Origin: Oenanthe sinensis
Taxonomy: Eukaryota > Streptophyta > Magnoliopsida > Apiales > Apiaceae
Length of the DNA: 64,000 nucleotides
Direction: 5' to 3'
Assembly (NCBI GenBank): GCA_028671895.1
Contig: CM053802.1
Coordinates: forward strand, 39,346,201-39,410,200
The position numbers and the translations under genes were made by a program. Below the pieces are notes generated by a model. The model did no database searches, was not told the origin of the DNA, and saw only the letters and a program-made list of their open reading frames with translations. Numbering within the stretch: position 1 is the first letter of the stretch; each line of letters begins with the position of its first letter. Positions 33,636 to 46,080 of the stretch are shown here, in pieces.

Positions 33636-36166
33636 ATGCCATCACCAACAACACTAACACTTGTTGTTCTAACACTTATTCTCACTATCTCTCTACAATC
33701 ATGTTCCCACTCTCTCTCCTCCACACCCTACTCATTCTCCCCCTCAACACCCCAAAACTCCGACTGGCGACCCGCCAGAGCCACCTACTACGCCGCCGCC
33801 GACCCCCGTGACATTGTCGGCGGCGCGTGTGGCTACGGAGACTTGGAGAAATCTGGGTATGGAAAAGCAACGGCAGGTTTGAGCTCAGCTTTGTTTGAAA
33901 AAGGACAGATCTGTGGTGCTTGTTTTGAAGTGAGGTGTGTTGAGGATCTTAAGTATTGTATTCCGGGGACTTCGATTATTGTCACGGCCACCAACTTTTG
34001 TGCTCCTAATTATGCATTTGAAGCTGAGAGTGGTGGTAAATGTAATCTTCCTAATGCTCATTTTGTACTCCCCATTGAAGCTTTCGAGAAGATTGCTATT
34101 TGGAAAGCTTCTAATATGCCCATTCAGTATCGTAGGTACGTTTACGTACAAAACAATTCTTCTCACGTAACTGTTACGGGCTTATAGGCTATAGATACAA
34201 TTTATCCAAGTAGTGCAAAATAATTATTCTCACGTAAGACACACCTAGAGGCTGTAGTTATAATTTATCCAAGTAGAAGAGTGCAAAACAATTGTTCTTG
34301 CGTATGATATAATTTATTGAATTAGATAGGTGTTGTGAATTTTTTTAACTTGAAATGTAATTATTGCAATTATAAAACATCGTATTTAATTTCATCCTAG
34401 GGAATCCTATGTTACTTTTGGGATATAGTAATTTATTAATTTGATCGGTTGTAATGTGGATAATTGACCAACGGGACTATAATTTAATGTTGATTGCTGA
34501 CACCAAATGTATATGTAGTCTTATTTTTTTAGATCTGGTGATAGTTACATGACTGTGTCTGCCTTATTTACCAGTTTAGGTATGAGCTAGGGACTTGTAG
34601 TTAAAATGGGACTTTAAAGCTGGGACCAACTATTTGGCTTCCTGGGTTGATATTGGTGATGATGCTATTAGTAGAAAACTATGAAATACGCATATATTCC
34701 ATAACACATTGATTTTAACAATTGATTGCAGAGTTGATCATTCGGACCTTTCAATTCATAGATGTAGATCTCGGACCTTATGAATGGAGATATTCCCGAA
34801 AGATAGTTCCACAAATTATTTTTAATTTTTTTTCTTAATATATATTTTTGTTTAGAAAAAGAAATTTTCAAAATAATTTGTAGAGCTATCTTTTCTAAAC
34901 AAATTAAAGTACGCGCAAAAACTCATAGTTACTAGTAATTTAGGACCGACAAGTAAATGTAAGAACTTCATAATCACATACAATCATTCCATCCCATATA
35001 TCGGTTGCTGGTCTTCATTTTACCAATTTTTTATTAAATAAACAAATTATTTGCAAAAGAAGAAAAGAAAAAGAACTGAGCCTGTGTTTTAGAAGTCAAG
35101 TTTTCTGTAGTAATATCTGTCATTAAATCAATGCTTAAAAATTGTTAGGCTGAAAAAAATGGCCGTTGGCCGTGGGCATCTGAGTGGAACTAAGGTGGAG
35201 CTGAGCATATATTTATAAATGTATTACTTGCTTAATTATATGAGTGTGGAGAACACTTAAAATAGTTGCATGCACTGTGATAGCGCACACATTTCTAACA
35301 TACGGATGGACCTCAACCCATGATCTTGACTGGAATTGTATAGTTCTAGGTTAGTACAGCTTCCAGGCCTGAGGCTTAGTTTTCTTTCATGTGTATTTTA
35401 CCTTCTGTTTTAATACCACTTTTGAGACAACCAATTGACCACATGTTTTGACATTTATGCCAAGTCCAAGTGAAACTAGTTTCAGGGGTGGGGCAAGTCT
35501 ATATATATTATCTTATGTTTTTATTTGGTCTCGAGCACCTTTTTTGCTTTATGCTGATATTACCATTATTCATTGACCAAATGGTACTAGTCCACTAGTC
35601 GGCTGTTTGGAGGGAGTAGATAGATGAGCACGTTTTTACTGTGTTAATGAGAAGATTTAGGTGCAAGACTCACTTGCTGTTATTGTGTAATCTAACTAAA
35701 GGATTTTTTAGCTGTTACACGCTGTTAAACCCCTCTGTTTTCTCATATATATATATATATATTTGCTAGAATTTAGGCAGTATGAATTGGCATGCTAAAC
35801 ATTTATTTTTAGTAGCGCTGGATATTGAAGATAACAAATCCCTACGGTCTTCACAGGATCAAGTGCAGAAAGGAAGGAGGGATACGGTATACTATTGATG
35901 GTGCTGGTATATTTTTATCAGTGTTGATAAGTAATGTTGCCGGTGCTGGAGATATTATGGCAGTGAAGATTAAGGGTTCAAGAACAGGTTGGCTGCCAAT
36001 GAATAGGAATTGGGGACAGAACTGGCATATAAATGCCGATATGAAGAACCAACCACTTTCTTTTGAGCTTACTAGCAGTGATGGGGTTACATTGATATCG
36101 TACTATGTTGCTCCCAAAAATTGGGATTTTGGTCAGAGTTTTGAAGGCAAGCAATTTGAACCCTAA
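33636..36166 (+). CDS. Alpha-expansin (EXPA family, EXPA20-like), two exons
   Basis: Exons 33636-34135 and 35857-36166 join at CGTAG|GTACGT and TTCACAG|GATC to give 269 residues, the usual expansin length. Residues 1-28 form a hydrophobic signal peptide, so the product should be secreted to the wall, where expansins loosen cellulose-xyloglucan contacts without hydrolysis. Domain 1 (double-psi beta-barrel) has G-G-A-C-G-Y-G at 62-68, C-G-A-C-F-E at 93-98 and A-T-N-F-C-A-P-N at 118-125. Domain 2 (exon 2) has G-G-I-R-Y-T-I, V-A-G-A-G-D and R-N-W-G-Q-N-W, ending in F-E-G-K-Q-F-E-P. The conserved H-F-D motif reads H-F-V at 142-144, so the aspartate is lost, as in divergent members such as EXPA20. 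Most EXPA genes have an extra intron in the G-A-C-G-Y-G region; it is absent here. Family call is firm; the EXPA20 assignment is an inference. Confidence 0.93.
34136..35856 (+). other. Expansin intron (1721 bp) with a fold-back sequence
   Basis: GT-AG intron splitting an Arg codon. It contains an imperfect inverted repeat (34798-34822 against 34870-34895) and an AT microsatellite just after 35740. No coding sequence is seen. Confidence 0.85.
34798..34895. repeat. Intronic fold-back, about 25-bp arms
   Basis: GAAAGATAGTTCCACAAATT at the left arm pairs with AATTTGTAGAGCTATCTTTTC at the right with two or three mismatches and a spacer near 47 bp. It looks like a small MITE remnant, but no clear target duplication is seen. 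Confidence 0.6.
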
Positions 36167-37534
36167 GGTAACAGCTTAGAGACTTGTAATTGTTATATAT
36201 AATATTCAATCACATTGTGTTAGGTTTGATGTGCAAGTGGAATTTTACTTATATTGCAAATCGGGGAGATATAATTTAGATATTAGTAGGCAAATTGTAT
36301 GGAGCAGACAGATTTTCGTAATGAGGAAAGAAGATCTGAACTTTACTCTTTGCCACTGTTGCAGTGAGTTCCACGACTACATTGGTAGTTTGTTTGAACA
36401 TGAAAACATGGAAACTTTAAGAAAAGAAAGCTTGTAGTTGATTGAAATTTTAAGGTACCTTATATATCGGATTGTCACGATGCATCGACTAAGTCATTAG
36501 CATTAATAGTTACTCCGTAGCTAGATTCTAAGATTAAGTGATTAACTGTATGAAAAGACAAATGATAATCTGTGTTTATGAGTAAAGCAAATACTTGTTG
36601 GTTGTATTTGGTAGTCAAATATGGAAGTATAGTATAGAACTGGGGATGTTTGCTTGGTTCTAGTTACTTGTTTATGACTTTAGTCTCTTGTCTCTGAACC
36701 AGAAAGATAGCTTTGGATAAAAAGTATTTTTAGTATGTGATACCATAACATCATCTATTTAGACGATCAATTTCACATGCAAATCACCTGATAGTTACAT
36801 AGATGCTACAAGATTTCTGTTCTTGCTATGAATTCCTTTGTATTTTTGCACATTATTCGGTTCCTCGGTTTCATTCTTACCAAGTCATGTTGCACACATG
36901 GCTTCAGTCTTATCAATGATGAATCGTTACATTTTGGAATCATCTTGGACCTTGCACCTTAATGAGTCCAAATAATAATTCAAGGTTTGAGTAACATATT
37001 AGGTAAACGTCCAAAAATTGCACCGTTCAAACTTGTAAAAAACGAGGTTAATTTGAGCTCAGGTTGAGCTCAAGATGTTCAACCTCGACTCGTTATAAAA
37101 CAAAATATTTGTTTGTGATCCGTTTGTTTATTTTGTTTGAAAAAACTTTGCTCATAATTCATTTATTTATCAAATTGTGTGAACAAGTTTCTATTATATT
37201 CTCGCTAGCTTGTTTGCAGTAACTCATTTAATATAATCACATATTTAAAATCTTAATGCAAAGAACATGGGACGATATAACTTTAAATGTTCCATATAAT
37301 AAAGTTTAAAAAAAACGGAAAAAGTAACGTTTGAAATCAATTACATATCTTTAAAGTAAACACATAAATTAATTACTGTATTTTATACATACGTTTATCA
37401 TTAAAATATTTGAATACGAGTCTTGTAGTCGGGTCTGCTCACGAACCAGAACAAGTTTTGACAAATCACGTGAGTTATTATCGAGTCAGTCCCCTGAAGA
37501 GAGACTCTCTTATTTACCTCATAAATGTGTAATT
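36167..37534. other. Intergenic region between convergent genes
   Basis: About 1.4 kb between the expansin stop and the HV1 stop. It must hold both 3' ends. Nothing conserved or repeated is recognised. Confidence 0.6.
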
Positions 37535-38275
37535 TCAACATGCTGCCTTGTACAATTTATCTAGTTCTTCCTGTAATTTGTGAATCACCTCATCCTTGTC
37601 TTGAATGATACCTAATAGTCTTCCATTCTCATCTTTGAGTGCCTGAAACTCACACATTATACCTTCAATCTGCGCTTCAATGGTTTCATCGCTGAGCTCA
37701 AAAGCGCTCTCCACAACTCGAACAACCCTCCACAAGCTCACCACAATCACCAACCCTCCTCCCATTTTCTCCAGAAACACTTCCAATAACAAAGCTACCA
37801 CTAAAACCACACCATCAACTACATTACCTACTCGCCTAAAGAACAAACCGCCAAGGGCCACCACTAAACACAAGCTCTTCACAGAAAGCAAGCTCAATAT
37901 TGCTATTCCTATCCAATGGTACCATGTCTCCTCCACTCCTCTGCTCGACGTTGTTGATTTGCAGGAAAGCAAAGATGATGAAAGCTCAAGGATGGTAAAA
38001 ATAAGATCGGTGAGCAATAATGAGATTGCTATTACGCGGACAGGAGTTGATTCGAGAAAGTTGGCTAAGTTAATTCTCCAAGGCGAGTTATCTGTTGTTC
38101 CCTGTTGTGGTGTCGAATTGAAAAAAAAATTGTTCCATTTTTGTCTTCTGTTCGAATTTGTAACAAGTTTTTCGATAGAGTTCTGGACAATGTCGATTGA
38201 GATTGACGAAGTAGGAGGAGGTCTTGATTGTTCGACTTGAAGACACGAACTTGGTGATTTGTGTTGGATGATCAT
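37535..38275 (-). CDS. HV1: Plant voltage-gated proton channel, HV1 type
   Basis: A single exon of 246 codons from the ATG at 38273-38275; an in-frame GTG extension to 38398 crosses a TATA-like stretch near 38340 and is rejected. The protein is a lone four-helix voltage sensor that also forms the proton path. S1 is about 78-101 with the selectivity aspartate D90 in L-L-L-T-D-L. S2 is about 118-142. S3 is about 150-168 with D154 in V-V-D-G-V-V. S4 is about 173-190, reading S-L-W-R-V-V-R-V-V-E with R183 and R186. A coiled coil from about 195 to 243 should make the dimer. Compared with animal Hv1, the first S4 arginine is Ser and the S2 glutamate is not evident; plant members are known to gate differently. 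The product should let protons leave the cytosol across a membrane. It lies tail to tail with the expansin; no functional link is implied. Confidence 0.88.
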   Translation of the reverse strand: MIIQHKSPSSCLQVEQSRPPPTSSISIDIVQNSIEKLVTNSNRRQKWNNFFFNSTPQQGTTDNSPWRINLANFLESTPVRVIAISLLLTDLIFTILELSSSLLSCKSTTSSRGVEETWYHWIGIAILSLLSVKSLCLVVALGGLFFRRVGNVVDGVVLVVALLLEVFLEKMGGGLVIVVSLWRVVRVVESAFELSDETIEAQIEGIMCEFQALKDENGRLLGIIQDKDEVIHKLQEELDKLYKAAC

Positions 38276-39039
38276 TCTGTTTTTTTGTTTGTATGTAGTA
38301 CAAATTTGGAAATTGATGATCTTTAGTTGATTTGTAAAGATATAAATACAGATAGAGGTGTATGTAGGCGCTTTGCACTTTGCAAGCTTTAGGGTCACGT
38401 TGAGAGGCTAGTGGTACAGTTATTTGATATCGTCACAAGACTATGCGTCCAAGGATCCAATACAACGAGTAGCATTACATTGCTTTCACTACCTTACATA
38501 TTTTCAGAATTTTCAGTCTGTAATCAAATTTTACAGGTGGAGTACAAGTAATCGAATTTTATGAAATATATGAATCTCAGAACCTGTATATTAATATTAC
38601 ATAGGTGTTAAAGTTTGGGGTTTAACACTAATCTATATTATATTCTAACACTTCCCAAAAATTCATTTTTAGGTTGAACAATGAATCAATAACAAATCAA
38701 TAACGATCAATAATTAGACATTTTTGAATTAAAAAAAGGATAAAAATATGACTAATAATTATCCATTTTTGAGTTGAAAAATAAAAACCGAACACTTAAT
38801 AATTAGTCATTGTTGATGGAGAAATATGTTAATCAACAAAAATCGAGGTTCTTTGCCGGAAAAAGATCTGATGAGGTTGAGATGCGGTGGAGCGTGGTGG
38901 TTTATATGTGATTGGGGGCTGAGATTGATAGCGTGGTGGTTTATATGTGATTGGGGGCTGAGATTGATAGGTTTCAGAATAGATAGAGTTTTGTGTTTTC
39001 TGGCGGCTGTAAGCTCTAGGTTTTCCGACTAGCCACAAT
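38276..39039. other. Intergenic region upstream of HV1, with a 39-bp duplication
   Basis: It should contain the HV1 promoter at its left end. AT-rich, with ATCAATAA-like repeats at 38680-38720. At 38892-38930 and 38931-38969 a 39-bp unit beginning GCGTGGTGGTTTATATG occurs twice in perfect tandem. No gene is supported here. Confidence 0.6.
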
Positions 39040-40163
39040 GTGCATACGTAACTCTATTTATAGGCAAAATAGAGGATCAAGCCCACGTAGTTCTTCACAA
39101 AGCAGAGGCCGTTAGGAAACCTGAGTTTCTTCTTCGAAACGAATGCAGAAAAGACAAGTGGAACCTTCCAGGAAGAGGACTCTACATTAGGGTTTGCTTG
39201 GATAGGTCCGTGAAGGCGCATCTGAATTACCCTTTCATCCTTTTCAAGAATTCATTTTTTAGAGATACGGAGGGACCATCTCTCCCACCAGGATTCCACC
39301 TCTATCCCCAAAGACTAAAAGGTCAGTTAGAAAATTTATGGAGTACCGCAACAGAAACAGACACGAATTACGTTTTGATGAGATGGCCCTTTCGCCACCC
39401 ATCCTTCCTGAAGTCACCCCACACGAGGCATCGCCTCAAAGTCAGGCGCGCCCAATCTCAATGAACATGGATAATGACTCCGAAGCGGAGGAGGGAGAGG
39501 TGGAAAAACTTGAAAGAAAAAATAAAGGCAAAGAACCTATATAGGAACCAGATGAAACATCTCAAGTAGAAGCGGAGGGAACGCCTGAAGAGGAAGATTT
39601 GCCATTGTCTCCACATCCTTCCCCCGTCCCTTTCATTCATTGGAAAGTTACAGATAACGAGGTTGACATCGATTGGGGTATGAAGAGAGGTAACTGAGAA
39701 GGAGAAGGAACAGATCAGGGCACGACAGGGGAAGTTGGCCTGCGTTGGTTTAAGAACTTTGGTTCCTGATGTGGAAGTTGCCTAGACGATGAAATACTAC
39801 GAACAAGAAGGTATGTGGAGCATTCCTTCGAGGAAGATGCACCCTCATAGATTCAACATAAGACATATGAGAATCCCCATGATGGTGATTTCCCCAAAAT
39901 TTGTCAAGCTGGGGGTAGGGGCGCCCTTACATCCATATTTTAGAGCAATCTGTGAATGGTTTGACATCGCGCCTCTTCAACTTTCTCCTAATGGTTGGAA
40001 GTTTTCCATATCTATATACGTCATGTATCATTCCCTAAATCATGGCATTCCCACCATGGAGGAGTTTAACCATTTCTTTTCTTTAAGGCAAAGTAGCATT
40101 GTATATTTTTTTCTTGGTGGTTTAGAAGAAACACAACAAACGAGGCTTGTTTGAGGGGAAAAC
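39040..40163 (+). pseudogene. Decayed gene with a Transposase_28 (putative gypsy-type) domain
   Basis: The best part (39789-40154) reads H-P-Y-F-R-A-I-C-E-W-F-D-I-A-P-L-Q-L-S-P-N-G-W then I-P-T-M-E-E-F-N-H-F-F-S-L, the recognisable pattern of the plant domain called putative gypsy-type transposon (Transposase_28). Upstream, 39338-39544 is an acidic, Pro/Glu-rich piece (E-A-E-E-G-E-V-E-K-L-E) in another frame, and 39198-39464 a third. Stops and frameshifts separate them. The gene is cut at 40163/40164 by the LTR of element G, just after the domain. The biochemical role of this domain is not established. Confidence 0.6.
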
Positions 40164-42001
40164 TGTTGGGTCCCGAAGTATCGTAGAAGGGGGGTTGAAT
40201 ACGATACTCACAATAATTTAAGTTCTTTTCAGAATTTATGGATAAATAAATTATTGCTTCAGAGTGGGTTTGGCCATTTATAGTATTTAGGTGAACTGCC
40301 TACTAATTTTCTGTGTGTCCGGATAAATCAATTAGGTTCAAGAAAATTAGCAAGCAAAATAAATGGGACAAGATTCGGGGAATATATCTTTTATATATAT
40401 ACCCAGAGGTTGCTACACCCAGTTAAAAATATAATTGGTTTCCAAATAACAAATTAGTTCTTTGCTACTAACTAAAATATAAGGCTCAGTTCCTATACAA
40501 ATATATCTAAATTAGTACAAGGAAAAACTAAGTCCGTAGGGAGTGATATCTAGGAGCACTGAGCATTTTTCGTTAAAGAACCGGGTCCTAATATCTGACC
40601 GGGAGCAAGGTATGGGTGTGTATAAATTATATCTCTTGCTCCGGCCATGGCTTCTCTCTACATTTTTGTGTTGAAGATGACGACTCTCTTGAATGAGTGG
40701 CTGTCCTCTTTTTATTTGTGTAGACTTTTTAAATCAATAAAGTAGTTGCTGTAATTTGATTGGCTGAGGGCTAAATGGGGCCAAGAAATATTTTGTTGCG
40801 CCAATATTTTTGTTACGTCTGTAGAGTGACTTCCCTGTGTAGATTCAAGTGGCGCCATTTACTTGGAATAATCTTGCTGCCATCTTTTGTTGCGCCTGTA
40901 CTAGGAAAGCAATATAGTGGCGCAACATAAACATGATGCTTCATTTTGGTTAAGGCAATTGATTTTTGTTGCGCTGAAGGATTTTGTTGCGCTTTGTTCA
41001 ATGAATTCTCTGTATGGCCTTTAGTGGCGCCAATACATATTATGGTCAAAGTGCAATTTGATCACTGCACTTTGACCCTCTTTTCATTGCTTGACTGAAG
41101 TTCCCCAACTTCCATTTCTTGTACCAAAGTCTTGTCACATTACACCCTGTACCCTGAGCTATTTCCGTTCTTCGACTGTAGTTCAGAAACTTTCACTTTT
41201 CATACCAAGGTTGTGACACTTTGCACCCTGCATCCTTTGAGCTGTTTAGCTGTTTGGTTGTAGCCTCTACAAATTACTTTTCATACCTTAATAAATAACC
41301 GTTCTTTCCAAGTATGTTCTTCAACTTAACAATTCTTCTATAGTTAATACTTAGATTCCTTTCACAAACTGTTGACGCCTAGTGCAACTGGTCTGGTTCA
41401 CAGACGACTAACTTTGATCCAGGTTTTCGTATTATAGCCTTACGTACATTGTTAAGTTTGCAGCAACTTCATTGCTTCGAACACTGAATGTCAATAAATA
41501 CTGTAACTTCACTGAAATCTTTTCTAGTACTCAGACAATGTCTCCATTATTACCACAATCTTGAATACTTCATTCTCTGTTCTTCACTGACGCTTGAACA
41601 TATAAATGACCTTCTTTCAGTGAGTATAACTCTAAGACTGCAGTTATCTTCTTTAACCTTTGTCTTTACCCTTCTAGATTCTTATACTCGAACACTGTCT
41701 ATCTTCAATCAATTCCTTTACACTGAAATCTTCTAGTGACACTTCTATACTGAATCTTCAACACTTCTGAAATCCTGAAAGTCTTCAACCATTATTCTTC
41801 ACTAAGGCATGAACATATTAATGTACTTCTCTCAATGACCTATAGCAGACTTCAAAACTTCTTATAATGTCTTGATTCACTGTATTTGCCTTGTCTTCAT
41901 TTCTTTCTGATTTCTGTGTAGTCGTACTATTATTTACTTGTCATGTTCTAGTGTTGAGTTATCATGATTACTATTCATAAAACTTTGTAATCTGACCAAC
42001 A
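40164..42001 (-). repeat. 3' LTR of element G (SIRE-lineage)
   Basis: 1838 bp, TGTTGGGTCCCGAAGTATCG...AATCTGACCAACA on the plus strand, followed by a polypurine tract. The inner end matches LTR E (TGTTGGGTCCCGGAAGTATC) and the outer part matches the remnant at 30646-31049. Its U3 has eight or so TTGTTGCGCC / AGTGGCGCC motifs at 40793-41035. The five bases to the left are AAAAC; the partner site is lost with the other end. Confidence 0.85.
40793..41035. repeat. Array of TTGCGCC / GTGGCGC motifs in the U3 of LTR G
   Basis: Four TTGTTGCGC(C/T) and three AGTGGCGC(C/A) motifs plus a variant TTGTTACGTC within 240 bp, irregularly spaced. The position corresponds to the motif arrays in LTR D and LTR E. 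Confidence 0.7.
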
Positions 42002-42015
42002 ATCTCCCCCTATTT
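42002..42015 (-). other. Polypurine tract of element G
   Basis: The minus strand reads AAATAGGGGGAGAT directly before the LTR. Confidence 0.8.
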
Positions 42016-45000
42016 GATTGTTAAACTTAGCAAACAAATATAATAGAGAGGATAACTCAACTAATAACTAGAAAAAGTAATGGTCCGGGACTTGTAAATA
42101 ATGCTACTGGTTTTTTTGGATCAGATTTTGCATTTCCAGATTTTTTGTTTAACTGAAATGAAAAATGTTTGTTCCTCTAGCACTGAACTGATATTCATGT
42201 AGTATCATCTTCATTTCCTCTGTGTTTGAGCTTCCTCTACTTTAAAATCCTTCATAGTTTGAACTTAAAGAACTTATCATGAACAGAGCTTTATAAGGAT
42301 TAAAATTCCTGGGAACGTCTTCAATAGAACATTGAACATAGATCAAGTAATGTTCTCCCCCTGAGAATGTAATTCTTCTTCTTTTTCTTGTCTAAATTAT
42401 CCCCCTAAGGATATTAACTTCTCCTAAGGATACGAAGATAAAACTTTATTAATTTCTCCTTTTTCTCTTTTTCTTACTAAATTCTCCCCTTTAGTTGATG
42501 AATCCTCCAATGACCCATCTTTTGAATGGTTTGTCTTCCAAGGAAGGTTCTCTTTTGTCATTGATTGGGAAAACATAGTAGCTTTTCTTTCATAAGTAGC
42601 AAGTAGCAAGGGTAAGTGTTTGGTCTATAGTTTCCTCACTTCTACTACATTCTTTTAGTGTTTACACTTAAGTGTAGAGCACTTTGAAGTGTTTCACTTT
42701 TTCTCTCCCTATCTCTCACTCAAGTGTATCTCTCCATCACTTTCACTTAAGTGTTTTTCTCTCTCACTTTCACTCTGCATTCCAAATATAGCATTATGTA
42801 TCTGCAAGTGAAATCCATCAATTCAGTTATATTCCCAACACCTGATTCATCAGAATGAACTGAATCACTATCAAGTGGAGAATTTCCTCGTAGAGGTGTT
42901 CTTGATCTATCATGCATAAGCACTGTCTCAACACCAGACTCAATAGCGTTTACTAAATCACTGTCTAGTGGAGCCTCACCTCTTTGAGATGGGTTATCCC
43001 AAAATATTAATATCTGTTAGGGAATCCTTCCTTGTTCTATCAAGGAGTTACCTCACACCTTTTTCGTAAACGGGAGGTGGACATTCTTTTTCAGGATCTG
43101 GAAATGTTCCTTCCAGGAGGGGTTACATAGTAGGCAATGTAATGAATGACAATTTAGAGCCTACGTTTCCCTCGTAACCCTGTGATGGGAATTTTGTGTA
43201 AAATACCCTACTTGACTCATCCGAAGAATTCTTGCCAAGCAGTTGCCTCTCAGTCCCAGATAAATCTGAACAAGAGATCTCTCTTTCGGGATGCAGAAGA
43301 TTAACTTCTATTTGAGGTAGATACCTTGAACAATGTAATGTATGGCTAGCGTCCGTATCTCCTCTAAATGCCTATACCTCTCACTGTGCATGCCTTGCAA
43401 GGTGTTCCTAGAATATATCTGTTTAGGCATACCATCAACGCGAGTGCCAGTGGTGTACTTGACTCATTACAAGATGCTCTGGCTGATGAGAGAATTTCAA
43501 TGGACTCACCCTGTTGAGAGAATGATTCTAGAGACAGTTTTATTACCTTTTCAGCTCTACAGCCTTCTGTGTAGATACAGATGAGCTTACAGTTACCTCA
43601 GTTATATACTACTTTACTTCTCTAGAGGTAGAGTTGTAGGTGCACTTCCGACTTCATCCTTATTTGCTGCATCAAGTGCAGTTTCTCCCTTATCAACCTC
43701 TACTTAACATGTGTTCCTTATATCTCCAGGGTTAATATATGGAAGTGGGTGAATTAGTGTTTAGTACTAAGGCCATGGTAAGAGATTGATGGGTTTTCAA
43801 CCTCTGGGCCAGTTTTTTAAACAACTAGGGGCTAAAAGGATAGAATCAACAAATAAGATAAAGAAATAATCACATTAACATTCCAAAACATATTTTTCAT
43901 CTCAAAGAGAAGGAAAAATATAAGAAGGAATGGTAATTGATTGCATTAAAGCACTTTTAGTAAAAAAGTTTTGTCGGTTCTAAAGATTTATCATTTAAGA
44001 GCATGATACCAATAGAAATTTTCTTTAAGATACTTATCCCATAATAAAACGCGGGAAAGTGTATCGGAAAAAAAATTATATCCCTTATGAGTTTCTTATA
44101 ATGCAAACTTCTCATAATAAAATGCGGGAATTTATACCAAAGAAGAAATTCAACTCTTCTACCAAATTATATCTTAATAAAATGACTCTTTTCTTTTAAA
44201 ACCTAAGCACTGTATGTTTTGAAAACAATTTCGCAAAACATCCTTATCAGATAGAGGACTATGATTTTCCGACTCATAATGCAATTATGATTTATCTCAT
44301 TTTCGTTCACTTGATAGTGTCCCCGTCTTAAAATAAAAACATGACATTGAGGTAAATGTATGCTTAACAGTACAGTACAAGGCCTTCAAAGAAACAATCA
44401 CTGTTTAGGTACTATGAATCAATGTGAAACATACATTGAAACTAGTGTTTAAAAACAAATCATTTTACAAGTGATTGGTACCTCGAAGTTAAAATAATTT
44501 CTTCAAATAAAATAGCAGTCACAAAGTTTCTGCCACTTTAAAAAGAAAAATTAAGAGAGAAAATTGTTTTGAAAATATAGCATTTAAAACCAGCTTTGGA
44601 GAGAGGATAAAATATTTTGAGATTTAAAGAAAGATTATCCTCAAGAAAAGTTTGATTCACACCTTAGGATTTAGAAATCAAAGTAGGACTGTAAATCAAA
44701 TGATTTTCAAAAGAGAAGTTTTGAAAAAGAATTTTAATGTTTTCTTCTTTAAAACTGATAGAGAAATGAATGTATCTTTGAATAAAACGTTTTGAAAAAG
44801 AAACAGACAAGAAATTCTTTTTAATACATTCGAGTTTAAAATTCAGTCGAAGAAAGAAAACTAAATATACTAATATTAACGGCTTTTTTAAAAACCAATT
44901 TTTACTTGGAATAAAGACTAAGTAAATCCATTAGTATCAATATATTACAATTATTTTATAATAAAATATTAATCAATTATCACAAAGTAATAAAAGAGAA

Positions 45001-46080
45001 TATTTATACCATGAAAAATTATGCTGCAAATTTATTTTAATTTACTTAAATCATGGAACCAATATATCATTGAATTGTTTTATATCATCATAATTTAAAT
45101 AAATTTAAATAAATTAAATACTTATATTGTACTAAACAATTACCAATAACATGCATATATATAAATGAAAGAGGCATGTCAATCATTCAGTAGAATAATA
45201 AGCATCAAGATATATTTTTATTATTAGTGATTTCAGATAAAAAACTTGTATTATCACTAATATTAAAAATATCACAATTAATTTCACTGAAATATTAACA
45301 AACTATCATTACTTGATATTTATCGATAATTTCAAAATGCAAGAAATTATGCTTCTATCATTTTATCAAATTAAAATTATGAAACTAATAAACATTGAAT
45401 TACTTCAATCCATAATTTTAACAAGATAAAATAATTTCGCTAAATACTAAAATATTCATTAGATTGAATATTAGCATCTAACTTCCTACGCTATATCTAA
45501 TAATTGTCACTATGGCATATTACAATTATACTCATAACAATTATTAATGATATACGTAAGCTCGAGAAAATAGTTGAATAGAAATTCACAAGTCCTTTAA
45601 ATATTGACATTTAATACTTGTGATCCTAATTACAACTTCTCGCAAATAAAATCAAATTTTAGAAATATTTTCTTAGTATATAAAGTATTGAGAATTTTAT
45701 ACACATGACTTAGAAAATACTTCGTCTTCCAATATTAGTGAGTTTTGAAATATGCATTAATTACTTAGAACATAAATTCTAAATATTGCCATTAATATCA
45801 AAAGTATCACAATTATTTGTAATAAAATCTTTAAAAATATCAGAGCAATTAAGCAAGATATCATTGACTAATATTCATCAAATATTTAACATACAAATAG
45901 CAATAAGTATGAGGTACTGGATTTAAAATAAATTCACAAGTCCTTTAAATATGAAAAATTTAATACTTGTGAACTCATTTGAGAATTCATTGCAGATGGG
46001 ATTTCCAACAAATATGCATAACTAATATCCAAAGTTCACTAACCAACTTAGACAAAATGAATTTATCAAGTTGTTCAGCA
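42016..46080 (-). other. Noncoding 3' region of element G
   Basis: About 4 kb between RNase H and the LTR, where SIRE-type elements may carry an extra (envelope-like) frame. No such frame survives. The stretch at 42660-42780 is rich in CACTTAAGTGT / TTTCACT repeats. The part 44000-46000 is very AT-rich. It parallels 51465-55700 of element E, including the block TAATAAAACGCGGGAA (near 44043 and 54118). Confidence 0.6.

Noticed and set aside
36231..36437. 68-residue open frame after the expansin
   Set aside because: Lies in the expansin 3' untranslated region with no recognisable motif.
37030..37460. GAGCTC-rich stretch between expansin and HV1 as a possible transposon end
   Set aside because: No terminal repeats or duplication could be defined.
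37680..38240. 186-residue plus-strand open frame
   Set aside because: It is antisense to the HV1 channel gene, which has clear family motifs; composition (Thr/Ser-rich) fits a shadow frame.
38826..39032. 68-residue open frame containing a repeated Trp-rich block
   Set aside because: The repeat is just the 39-bp DNA duplication; no homology or gene signals support coding.
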